Positions 1 through 6,005 of a DNA stretch of 7,184 bases are shown here, piece after piece. Within the stretch, counting starts at the first letter, position 1. The number at the start of each line of letters is the position of its first letter. The stretch covers positions 1 to 7,184 of the forward strand of contig WLMD01000084.1 in assembly GCA_009700405.1 (NCBI GenBank). The letters are read 5' to 3'. This DNA comes from Actinomycetota bacterium. GTDB lineage: Bacteria; Actinomycetota; Actinomycetes; Nanopelagicales; Nanopelagicaceae. The notes under the pieces are model-generated. The model did no database searches and was not told where the DNA came from. It saw only the letters and a program-made list of their open reading frames with translations. Made by a program: the position numbers and the translations under genes.

Positions 1-114
1 TAAAAACTGTGCTTTAGATTTGAATGACGTATTAATCATGAAGCCGAATGGATAGAGCATCACAACTGCTAAGACGCTCATCAGCAGAAAAGTGAAAGAA
101 TTCTTTAATTTCAT
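1..114 (-). CDS. ABC transporter permease, MalG-type (partial, N-terminus only)
   Basis: Only the first 38 codons are visible, read from an ATG at 114 to the left edge. They encode a short basic start (MKLKNS), then a hydrophobic stretch and the segment MLYPFGFMINTSFKSKAQFL. That is the usual beginning of the second inner-membrane permease (MalG type) of a CUT1 sugar importer: a first membrane helix ending in YPF, then an N-T-S-F-K element leading into the external loop. The gene starts 4 bp after the stop of the MalF-type permease. An AAAGAG sequence inside the end of that gene is placed to act as its ribosome binding site. It is the last visible gene of the minus-strand operon. The conserved EAA loop lies outside the window, so the assignment rests on the N-terminus and the gene order. 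Confidence 0.85.
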   Translation of the reverse strand, partial: MKLKNSFTFLLMSVLAVVMLYPFGFMINTSFKSKAQFL

Positions 115-118
115 CGGA

Positions 119-994
119 TTACTCTTTATTCCGAATTAGCAAAAGTTGGGCAGATCCCAATATGGCCATGATAAAGAAGAGAATAACTCCAAGCATGGCA
201 CCCATTCCAAAATTTCCACGTGAGAAGGCGCTCTGATATACAAAGAACTCTAATGTCGTGGTACCAAACCCTGGTCCCCCACCGGTCATTACAAAGATCA
301 AACTGAAAAGCGCAGTAAAAGCACTGATTACCGTAATGATGAATGAGAACTGAATAAAACGTTTTAGTTGCGGAAGCGTGATGTTCCAAAATATCCTCAG
401 CGAATTAGCCCCATCCATACGTGCCGCTTCGTTCAAAGACATGTCAAGAGTGGCCATGCCAGTAAGAAAAATTATGCTATTTGTGCCCACCATTGACCAT
501 ATGAATGTAATTCCTACAGCTACCAGCGCACCACGTTCTGAAGAGAGTAAATCGGTATGAATAAACCCTAATCCGAAACCCTTAAGTAAATCATTCAGAA
601 GTCCCTGCTGCGCGAAGAAGCGAAGCGAAACCATTCCTATTACTACCCATGAAATGGCCGTAGGTAGAAAGTAAATAGTGCGAAAGAATTTCCAGCCCAC
701 AACTTTTTCGTTAAGCATGTAAGCGATTCCCATAGGAACGATAATCGCAACGGGGACGGCTAAAAGTAAGAGTGCGTTATTTTCGAGAACTCTCCAAAAA
801 ATGGGACTTTTGAATTCACGGATAAAGGTATCGGGCCCTATCCATTTGGAAACAATTCCATCCCATTTAGTCATCGAATAATACATAGCTTGATAAATCG
901 GAAGACCCAAAAATGCTGCTACGAGTAAGAACGCTGGTGCCGAGAAGAGCATGCCTGTTCTAGCTCGTTGCTGATGTAATGCTGACGTTCTCAT
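119..994 (-). CDS. ABC sugar transporter permease, MalF/UgpA-type
   Basis: This 291-residue integral membrane protein would form one half of the membrane channel of a CUT1-family carbohydrate ABC importer, with the MalG-type protein encoded next. About six hydrophobic helices can be seen, near residues 17-38, 72-95, 105-125, 155-178, 212-236 and 262-286. The cytoplasmic EAA loop that contacts the ATPase is intact: E189-A-A, G195, I205 and L207-P208. Other family hallmarks are the W-D-G segment after helix 1, the FRTIYFLP motif (residues 104-111) and the GGGP turn (238-241). The length is normal for the family. The ATG at 994 has only a weak GAG-type ribosome binding site about 9 nt upstream. 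The gene follows the binding-protein gene after 104 bp that hold a strong stem-loop, which could lower permease expression relative to the binding protein. Sugar specificity cannot be read from the permease. Confidence 0.93.
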   Translation of the reverse strand: MRTSALHQQRARTGMLFSAPAFLLVAAFLGLPIYQAMYYSMTKWDGIVSKWIGPDTFIREFKSPIFWRVLENNALLLLAVPVAIIVPMGIAYMLNEKVVGWKFFRTIYFLPTAISWVVIGMVSLRFFAQQGLLNDLLKGFGLGFIHTDLLSSERGALVAVGITFIWSMVGTNSIIFLTGMATLDMSLNEAARMDGANSLRIFWNITLPQLKRFIQFSFIITVISAFTALFSLIFVMTGGGPGFGTTTLEFFVYQSAFSRGNFGMGAMLGVILFFIMAILGSAQLLLIRNKE

Positions 995-1025
995 TTCTTT
1001 TTTCTCGTTCCTTTAATCTGAATGA

Positions 1026-1071
1026 ATTGGAGCCAAAGAGAGGACATCTGCGTCCTCTCTTTGGCTCCAAT
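1026..1071 (-). other. Intercistronic stem-loop between binding-protein and permease genes
   Basis: Positions 1026-1045 and 1052-1071 are perfect reverse complements: a 20-bp stem with a 6-nt loop at 1046-1051. The stem begins 27 nt after the stop of the binding-protein gene and ends 31 nt before the permease start. On the minus strand the bases after the stem (TCATTCAGATTAAAGG) are not a U-tract, and the plus-strand side has none either. It therefore does not look like a classical intrinsic terminator. As in other sugar ABC operons, such a hairpin probably protects the upstream mRNA from 3' decay or partly terminates transcription, favouring the binding protein over the permeases. The function is inferred; the repeat itself is seen directly. 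Confidence 0.85.
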
Positions 1072-1098
1072 CTACCTATTGTTTACTCTTGATACTGC

Positions 1099-2412
1099 TT
1101 AATCAGGTAACTTATACGTTTCGGTCTTGGCATCGGCTGCAATTTGCTCCCATACCTGCCTTAACTGTTTAAGCGCTGCCGCTGGCTTGATCTTCCCCGC
1201 CAAAATGGATGGAATGATCTTATTGCCAGCATCAACAACATCACCTTGGATGACGTTATCGAGCATTGGGAATGCTGTGAGACCACCTGTTTCAGTGAAA
1301 GCAAGCATCTCTTTATTAACAGGGTTAGAAGTTGTTGATCCAATGACGTTTGGAATGAGTCCCGCTTTATCAAAGATTGCGCTTGCCTCATCTGTTGTCA
1401 TGAATGTAACAAATCCTGCTGCTGCCGTGATGTTCTTTGAGTACTTCATAATTGAAATACCCTGTCCAGCCATTTGAACAACACCAGTCATTGGGGCATC
1501 AGAGAATGGAGGCACAAATGCGCCAACTTTGTCTCCGAATTTGTCGGTGAACTTCTGTGTATCCCACGTGCCATCAATAATCATCGCTGCTTTTCCGCCA
1601 AGGAAGTCATCCATGTTATTGGTTTTGGTGAGTATGTCTGAATTTGTGCAACCCTTAGTTTTCAACGCAGCATATTTTTCGTATGCAGCTACGTTTGAAG
1701 GAGAATCCCATTGATCTTTACCACTGTAAAGATCACGGAACCCGGTAGAGGAAGCTTGACCAATTGTTATATAACTGGAGTCATACCATGGGTAGTAGAG
1801 GGCTCCTAAGCTTTGCCCGCCATTTCCATAAACCATTGGTGTGTAGCCTGATGATTTCAACTTTCCGCATGCGGCATAAAGTTCATCCCACGTCTTTGGA
1901 ACGGAAGTTACGCCAGCTTTGGTAAAGGCCTCTTTATTGTAAAAGCCCATATAGAACTGACGATCGGTAAGCATGATGTTTGGACCATTAGCAATATCAA
2001 AATTGTCTGCGGTCCATTCCAATCCACCCATACGGGCAAGTGCTTCATCCGGAACTAGGCCTTTGAGGTTTGCCAAATAACTCTTATGAATAAAGAGGCA
2101 ACACCACATGAGAGCTAGGTCAGGACCTGTTTTTGAAACAGCTGCTGCTTGAAGCAGCGCAAAATAGTTATCAGCAGGCTGACTAACTAAATTGAAAGTA
2201 ACATTTGGGTGAAGCGCCGTGTAGGCCTCTGTCAACGCCTTTACAGCCACTCCATTTTGAGTATCACCCAAGTTGTGCCAGAGAGTAAGCGTGACTGGGG
2301 CATCGGAAACGGTTGATTCCGAACTTGCCGAAGTCTTATCTGATGAACTGCTGCAGCCCGCAAGTGCAAGGGCAACCGCTAATACGCTTGCAACGATGAA
2401 CTTTTTCTTCAT
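1099..2412 (-). CDS. Extracellular sugar-binding lipoprotein of ABC importer (SBP family 1)
   Basis: This 437-residue protein is the solute-binding component of the CUT1 importer, anchored outside the cell membrane by a lipid. Residues 1-20 are a lipoprotein signal peptide: MKKK, a hydrophobic core, and lipobox L-A-G-C with the modified cysteine at 20. A Ser-rich linker follows. The fold markers of family 1 are present: TLTLWHN near residue 41, YNKEAFTKAGV (158-168) followed by P-KTWDEL (172-178), and the GGKAAMIIDGTW segment (272-283). The start at 2412 has a near-ideal AGGAGG 6 nt upstream and places the signal peptide at the N-terminus. An in-frame ATG at 2463 overlaps the dehydratase stop but would put 17 polar residues ahead of the signal peptide, so it is rejected. 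The mature part has an unusual adjacent pair Cys104-Cys105, plus Cys182 and Cys255. The ligand is unknown; a mono- or oligosaccharide or a sugar acid fits the neighbouring dehydratase. Confidence 0.93.
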   Translation of the reverse strand: MKKKFIVASVLAVALALAGCSSSSDKTSASSESTVSDAPVTLTLWHNLGDTQNGVAVKALTEAYTALHPNVTFNLVSQPADNYFALLQAAAVSKTGPDLALMWCCLFIHKSYLANLKGLVPDEALARMGGLEWTADNFDIANGPNIMLTDRQFYMGFYNKEAFTKAGVTSVPKTWDELYAACGKLKSSGYTPMVYGNGGQSLGALYYPWYDSSYITIGQASSTGFRDLYSGKDQWDSPSNVAAYEKYAALKTKGCTNSDILTKTNNMDDFLGGKAAMIIDGTWDTQKFTDKFGDKVGAFVPPFSDAPMTGVVQMAGQGISIMKYSKNITAAAGFVTFMTTDEASAIFDKAGLIPNVIGSTTSNPVNKEMLAFTETGGLTAFPMLDNVIQGDVVDAGNKIIPSILAGKIKPAAALKQLRQVWEQIAADAKTETYKLPD

Positions 2413-2425
2413 GAGTCCTCCTGTA
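2407..2425 (-). promoter_or_regulatory. Strong Shine-Dalgarno deciding the binding-protein start
   Basis: On the minus strand the sequence reads ACAGGAGGACTCATG, giving a full AGGAGG six bases before the ATG at 2412. The alternative ATG at 2463 overlaps the dehydratase stop and has no comparable site. This is the strongest ribosome binding site of the minus-strand operon, in keeping with the high amounts usually needed of a binding protein. Confidence 0.85.
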
Positions 2426-2459
2426 AGTGACTGGTTATTTACGTTGAATCGTTCTGCGG

Positions 2460-4199
2460 TCATGAGCGACCTACCACAGGCGAAACAAACCTACGAGACT
2501 CAGTCGTTGCAGCACGTAGGAAATCGAAGTCACATCCTTCATCGGGTTGAAGTACATGTGATTGATACAAGGCTGGCCATCCCCGCAAATGTTCGCTTTT
2601 AGCGGGTGACCAGGCTTCTTTTCTTGCCTGTAGCTCATTTTCAGAAACCACAAGTGTCAGAGTTCCTTTAGCTACATCTAGTTCAATGAGATCTCCATCG
2701 CAGACCATATCTATTAAGCCACCGACCGCACCTTCTGGTGATACGTGTAGAACGCAGGTTCCAAATGAAGTGCCGCTCATTCGAGAATCTGTCACGCGAA
2801 CCATGTCAATGATTCCTTCAGCGGCAAGTTTCTTTGGAATCGGAATCATTCCCCACTCGGGCATCCCAGGAACACCCACTGAGCCACAACCTGTAAGCAC
2901 TAGAACGCTATCTTTTGTTACGGGAAGGTCGGGATCATCAATTCGTTCGCGCATATCTTTATATCCAGTAAAAACAATTGCCGGGCCGACGTGTTTCATT
3001 AATTCGGGTGAGGCTGCCGAAACTTTTATAACGGCGCCTTTAAGGGCAAGATTTCCGGCGACCACTTTAAATGCTCCCGTATTTTGGAGCGGATTATCTA
3101 TCGATCGAATGGCGCTACCAAGGGCTTTCTTGGGTGAAATATATTCAGCTAAAGTTTTGCCCGTAAGGACTTGTGCATCCAGTTCAAGTAATTGCTGCAT
3201 TTCAAATGCCAGTGCCGGAAATCCACCAGAGCGATGAAAATCTTGTATGAGCCCGCTACCGGAGGGTTCGACATCGGCAAGAACTGGAATATTTTCACCA
3301 AGGCGGCCAATGTCATCAAGAGTTAATTCTCCGCCAATGCGACCAGAAATAGCCAACAAGTGAATGATGGCATTTGTCGAACCACCGCATGCATGAAGCA
3401 CGCGCACGGCATTACGAAATGCTTTGGGGGTCATTACATCTGAAGGTAATACCTGTTCGTTCACCATTGTGACAATTTCAACGCCTGAGTCGAAGGCTGC
3501 AGTCTTGCGATCGGGATCACCAGCAGGAATTGTGGATGTACCAGGCAATGACATACCAAGTGCTTCAACCATTAACGCTACTGAGGAAGCAGTACCCATA
3601 GTGTTGCAAGAACCTAGGCCGCAGTTGAGGCAGCCTTCAAACTCGCGCCATTCTTCTTGCGAAATATTTCCAGCTCTGAAATCTGCCCACATTCTCCAAA
3701 GATCGGTCCCTGTGCCAATTCTTTTACCTTTGTAAACGGGTGCAGGCCGTGCACCAGCAGTAAACATAATTGTCGGGAGATTAGAACTTGCTGCGCCCAT
3801 AAGTGCTCCAGGAACGCTCTTATCGCAGTTAGCAAGCAATACAACGCCATCTAGCGGATAGGAGCGAAGATATTCCTCAACTTCCATGGAGAGCAAATTT
3901 CGATAGAGCATCGCCGAAGGCTTCATTAAATCTTCGCCCATCGACATAACGGGAAAGACCATCGGAATCCCGCCGGCCTTAATAATCCCCGATTTAATAT
4001 CGTCAATGTAATCACGCAAAGGAAGATTGCAAGGATTAAGGTCGCTAGAGGAATCTGCAATTCCTATTATGGGCCGCTCGTTATCGGGCTCGAGCTGAAA
4101 ACCGACCGATGCCAAAACAACGCGATGAGAGAGCGCAACCTCATCATTTCCTGCAAACCACTCACTGCTTCGCAGAGTACGTTTAGATGACATTGGCAT
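2460..4199 (-). CDS. IlvD/Edd-family dehydratase, probably sugar-acid (aldonate) dehydratase
   Basis: This 579-residue cytoplasmic Fe-S enzyme would remove water from an aldonic acid to give a 2-keto-3-deoxy acid. Family motifs are intact: NPCN with Cys57, C125-D-K127 followed by S-V-P-G, and GLGSCNTMG with Cys198. These cysteines are the expected cluster ligands, and Lys127 is the lysine carbamylated in this family to bind Mg2+. H269-A-C-G-G-S-T-N follows, then D471-S-R-M-S475-G with a likely catalytic serine. The ending MSGTSFGTCVLHVSPEGAVGG (residues 474 on) resembles the sugar-acid branch (L-arabinonate, D-xylonate and similar dehydratases) more than the GGxxGxxxGHVxPEA style of biosynthetic IlvD. 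From memory, Rhizobium L-arabinonate dehydratase has the same length and the same Cys spacing (68 and 73 residues). The substrate is therefore inferred as a pentonate or hexonate, not proven. The start could instead be the ATG at 4193, better spaced from a GAAAG. The gene lies 3 bp after the upstream stop. Confidence 0.9.
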   Translation of the reverse strand: MPMSSKRTLRSSEWFAGNDEVALSHRVVLASVGFQLEPDNERPIIGIADSSSDLNPCNLPLRDYIDDIKSGIIKAGGIPMVFPVMSMGEDLMKPSAMLYRNLLSMEVEEYLRSYPLDGVVLLANCDKSVPGALMGAASSNLPTIMFTAGARPAPVYKGKRIGTGTDLWRMWADFRAGNISQEEWREFEGCLNCGLGSCNTMGTASSVALMVEALGMSLPGTSTIPAGDPDRKTAAFDSGVEIVTMVNEQVLPSDVMTPKAFRNAVRVLHACGGSTNAIIHLLAISGRIGGELTLDDIGRLGENIPVLADVEPSGSGLIQDFHRSGGFPALAFEMQQLLELDAQVLTGKTLAEYISPKKALGSAIRSIDNPLQNTGAFKVVAGNLALKGAVIKVSAASPELMKHVGPAIVFTGYKDMRERIDDPDLPVTKDSVLVLTGCGSVGVPGMPEWGMIPIPKKLAAEGIIDMVRVTDSRMSGTSFGTCVLHVSPEGAVGGLIDMVCDGDLIELDVAKGTLTLVVSENELQARKEAWSPAKSEHLRGWPALYQSHVLQPDEGCDFDFLRAATTESRRFVSPVVGRS

Positions 4200-4202
4200 C
4201 TT

Positions 4203-5117
4203 TCACGGTTTTGGAATTCCAAGTCCTTGGGCACCTGGCTTTGATTGAACGAGATTCTTTCCGCTGCGATGTATCCATTCAAGAGAGATTTCGGCGCGAC
4301 GGACTTTTTCGCGCGCTATAAGCGCCGCATCCGCATCAAGGTGCATTCCTGATGGATAGAGTCCGCGTGAATTTCGGAGCCCGAATTTCACATAGAGAGG
4401 AGATGCGACGGCAATAAGATCTGCGGCTTCGTTACCTCGGACCACACCACCCAGGCTGTCTGGTGCTTCAACGTATAAATCAATAGGTAAAGAAGTCACT
4501 CCACGCATCTCGGCAAGTTCGTTCAAAGTGAGATCTGTCGGAAGGTTTATTGTGTCGCCACCTAGGGATTCCAAGACTTTTACCGTTGCTGGATTTGACG
4601 GTGCTTTCATTACGGAGACTTTGAATACAACATCCTTTGGGATCTGATTCGCCTTACGAGCATCTGCTAAAACCTGAAGGACTCCAAGATCGGCAATCAA
4701 CAATCCGCGGATTCCGCATTCGATGGCGCGCAGTGAGTCCTCCACCGCATAACGCAGCTGACGCATTCCACGAACCGAACCGTTGAGTGCTGCTCCTTCG
4801 GGCCCACGCGACATTGCACTGACACCCCACTCTTCGCGAGGCCCAATAAAGAGAGAAATTTCAAGACCGGCATCAGCTGCAATGCGAGACATCTCGCGTA
4901 ACTCTTTCTCTGTGTGAAGCATTGCTCCACTGCCTTGAGAGACTCGGTTTACAACCACGCCGCGCTTAGAGGCTTCATCGATAACTGCGGCTAGAACTTT
5001 CGGACCTTCAACGGATGGGATTTCGATCCTAAAATCTGCACCATCTGGAAATCGCAACGCGCTAGAGATGGGAATGGATTCTGTGGGTAACCCGCCCAAC
5101 AGTGCATCTGAAAGCAT
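4203..5117 (-). CDS. U32-peptidase-like TIM-barrel protein of unknown function
   Basis: First gene of the minus-strand operon; 304 residues, no signal peptide or membrane segment, so cytoplasmic. The alternation of short hydrophobic strands and helices suggests a TIM barrel. Strand-like pieces are FRIEIPSV (29-36), VVVNRVSQGSG (54-64), LEISLFIGPREEW (85-97), GLLIADLG (138-145), DVVFKVSVM (162-170), TINLPTDL (189-196), PIDLYVEAP (211-219) and YVKFGLRN (242-249). The ADLGVLQVL piece is like the 'DLGVLxLL' strand of family U32, and I recall similar actinobacterial proteins labelled U32 family peptidase. I see no U32 cysteine cluster; the only cysteine is Cys134. Charged residues likely to line the barrel end are E32, R58, E96, D143, K166, D195, E217 and K244. 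The ATG at 5117 is preferred because the frame upstream of it crosses the promoter and the regulator gene; its ribosome binding site is weak. Operon position implies a role in sugar-acid metabolism. The activity is unknown. Confidence 0.85.
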   Translation of the reverse strand: MLSDALLGGLPTESIPISSALRFPDGADFRIEIPSVEGPKVLAAVIDEASKRGVVVNRVSQGSGAMLHTEKELREMSRIAADAGLEISLFIGPREEWGVSAMSRGPEGAALNGSVRGMRQLRYAVEDSLRAIECGIRGLLIADLGVLQVLADARKANQIPKDVVFKVSVMKAPSNPATVKVLESLGGDTINLPTDLTLNELAEMRGVTSLPIDLYVEAPDSLGGVVRGNEAADLIAVASPLYVKFGLRNSRGLYPSGMHLDADAALIAREKVRRAEISLEWIHRSGKNLVQSKPGAQGLGIPKP

Positions 5118-5127
5118 AAAAGGTTCC

Positions 5128-5153
5128 GTTCGGTATTGCCGAACAGCGTTCGG
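5128..5153. promoter_or_regulatory. Putative IclR-type operator: two overlapping palindromes
   Basis: Three 6-bp half-sites alternate in orientation: GTTCGG (5128-5133), CCGAAC (5139-5144) and GTTCGG (5148-5153). The first two form GTTCGGTATTGCCGAAC, with a 5-bp spacer. The last two form CCGAACAGCGTTCGG, with a 3-bp spacer. The outer two are direct repeats of CGTTCGGTA exactly 20 bp apart (5127 and 5147), close to two helical turns, so they face the same side of DNA. The array lies just downstream of the predicted minus-strand promoter, covering the start of that transcript, and upstream of the regulator gene. It is the natural binding site for the adjacent IclR protein. Binding is inferred from position and symmetry. 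Confidence 0.75.
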
Positions 5154-5165
5154 TAGTAATAGTAT
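5136..5165 (+). promoter_or_regulatory. Weak candidate promoter for the iclR-dehydrogenase pair
   Basis: On the plus strand TTGCCG (5136-5141) and TAGTAT (5160-5165) are 18 bp apart, each matching its consensus at 4 of 6 positions. The -35 would lie inside the palindromic operator, which would allow autoregulation of the regulator gene. The match is modest and the assignment tentative. Confidence 0.35.
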
Positions 5166-5189
5166 TGGCGTACAAGATACGAATGTCAA
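5161..5189 (-). promoter_or_regulatory. Predicted sigma70-type promoter of the minus-strand operon
   Basis: On the minus strand a consensus -35 hexamer TTGACA (5189-5184) is followed after 17 bp by AATACT (5166-5161), which matches 4 of 6 bases of the -10 consensus. Transcription would begin near 5154, about 37 nt upstream of the ATG at 5117 and right at the edge of the GTTCGG operator array. A protein bound there would block initiation or early elongation, so repression is the expected mode. Confidence 0.65.
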
Positions 5190-5197
5190 CGATTGAC

Positions 5198-5204
5198 GGG
5201 AGGG
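5198..5204 (+). promoter_or_regulatory. Ribosome binding site of the IclR regulator
   Basis: GGGAGGG lies 7 nt upstream of the ATG at 5212 and settles that start codon. Confidence 0.75.
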
Positions 5205-5211
5205 TATTGGG

Positions 5212-6003
5212 ATGCCAGAGAAGAAGAATTCTTCAAATATAGGCAGCGTCACCAAAGCTTTAAATCTCGTCGACCTTGTTATGGCTGGGCCTAACGAGGG
5301 GCTGACACTGAGTGAGATTGCGCGTGAGATGAAGAGCTCCAAAAGCGCAACTCATGCAACCTTGCGCACACTCGTAGACCATAACTACCTTCGTATGAGC
5401 GAACCGGGCCCTAGGTATTTACCAGGCATGGCCTTAATTCGTCTCGGAGATCTGGCAAGTGCGCGTGATCCCATTGCTAGCCTTTCTCGTTCAATTATGA
5501 ATGAACTGAGTAAGAAAACAGGGCTCACTGTCCGAATCGCCCGCAATTACGATGGCTACCCAGTATTTATCGAACGAATTGATGGGCCCGGCGTCGTGCG
5601 ATTCTTTACTCCACTTGGAATACGCGAGCTTCCACATGTGAGTTCTGCCGGAAAAGCAATCCTTGCAGAATTATCTGACGAAAGAATTCGCGAAATCGTT
5701 GAAGAATCTGGATTGGAAGCACGAACGCCAAAATCTATAACGACTTTACCCAAATTAATGGCTGACATTCGAAAGATTCGCGTACGCGGTTATGCAGTTG
5801 ATGACGAAGAAGATGCACAAGGGGTTGTATGTATCGGAGCCGCTTTTTACGATCATTTTGGACAATGCGCAGGAGGAATCAGTGCCACTGGTTTGAAATC
5901 TGAACTCCCTATTGAAGAGATTGCAAAACTTGGAATTAAGATTCTCAAACATGCTGAAGCTATAACTAAAAAACTCGGCGGTAAAGTGAAAGTAAGAGGT
6001 TGA
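5212..6003 (+). CDS. IclR-family transcriptional regulator
   Basis: A 263-residue DNA-binding regulator of normal length for the family. Residues 11-65 form the N-terminal winged helix-turn-helix (SVTKALNLVD, then LTLSEIAREM, then SATHATLRTLVDHNYL). Residues 80 to about 255 form the effector-binding domain. The family signature is seen as GIREL-PHVSSAGKAILAEL (136-154), RGYAVDDEEDAQGVVCIGAA (192-211) and GGISATG (221-227). IclR proteins usually bind as dimers or tetramers to palindromes near their own gene and respond to small acids such as keto acids or sugar-acid breakdown products. Here it is transcribed divergently from the transporter-dehydratase operon across a 94-bp region with two overlapping palindromes, so it most likely controls both directions. 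The effector cannot be told from sequence. The end overlaps or abuts the start of the dehydrogenase gene, so the two are probably co-translated. Confidence 0.95.
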   Translation: MPEKKNSSNIGSVTKALNLVDLVMAGPNEGLTLSEIAREMKSSKSATHATLRTLVDHNYLRMSEPGPRYLPGMALIRLGDLASARDPIASLSRSIMNELSKKTGLTVRIARNYDGYPVFIERIDGPGVVRFFTPLGIRELPHVSSAGKAILAELSDERIREIVEESGLEARTPKSITTLPKLMADIRKIRVRGYAVDDEEDAQGVVCIGAAFYDHFGQCAGGISATGLKSELPIEEIAKLGIKILKHAEAITKKLGGKVKVRG

Positions 6004-6005
6004 TG

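Noticed and set aside
1026..1071. Reading the 20-bp stem as a classical intrinsic terminator
   Set aside because: No U-tract follows on either strand, and the next genes in the same direction are functionally linked permeases that need read-through.
2413..2463. ATG at 2463 overlapping the dehydratase stop (ATGA), as the start of the binding-protein gene
   Set aside because: It would place 17 polar residues before the MKKK signal peptide and has no good Shine-Dalgarno. The ATG at 2412 has AGGAGG at ideal spacing.
2686..3237. Open plus-strand frame of 183 codons inside the dehydratase gene
   Set aside because: It is antisense to a well-conserved Fe-S dehydratase. Its translation shows no recognisable domain, and no ribosome binding site was seen.
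5118..5342. In-frame extension of the barrel-protein gene upstream to 5342
   Set aside because: It runs through the promoter, the operator and the opposite-strand iclR coding region. Its translation has no family-like features.
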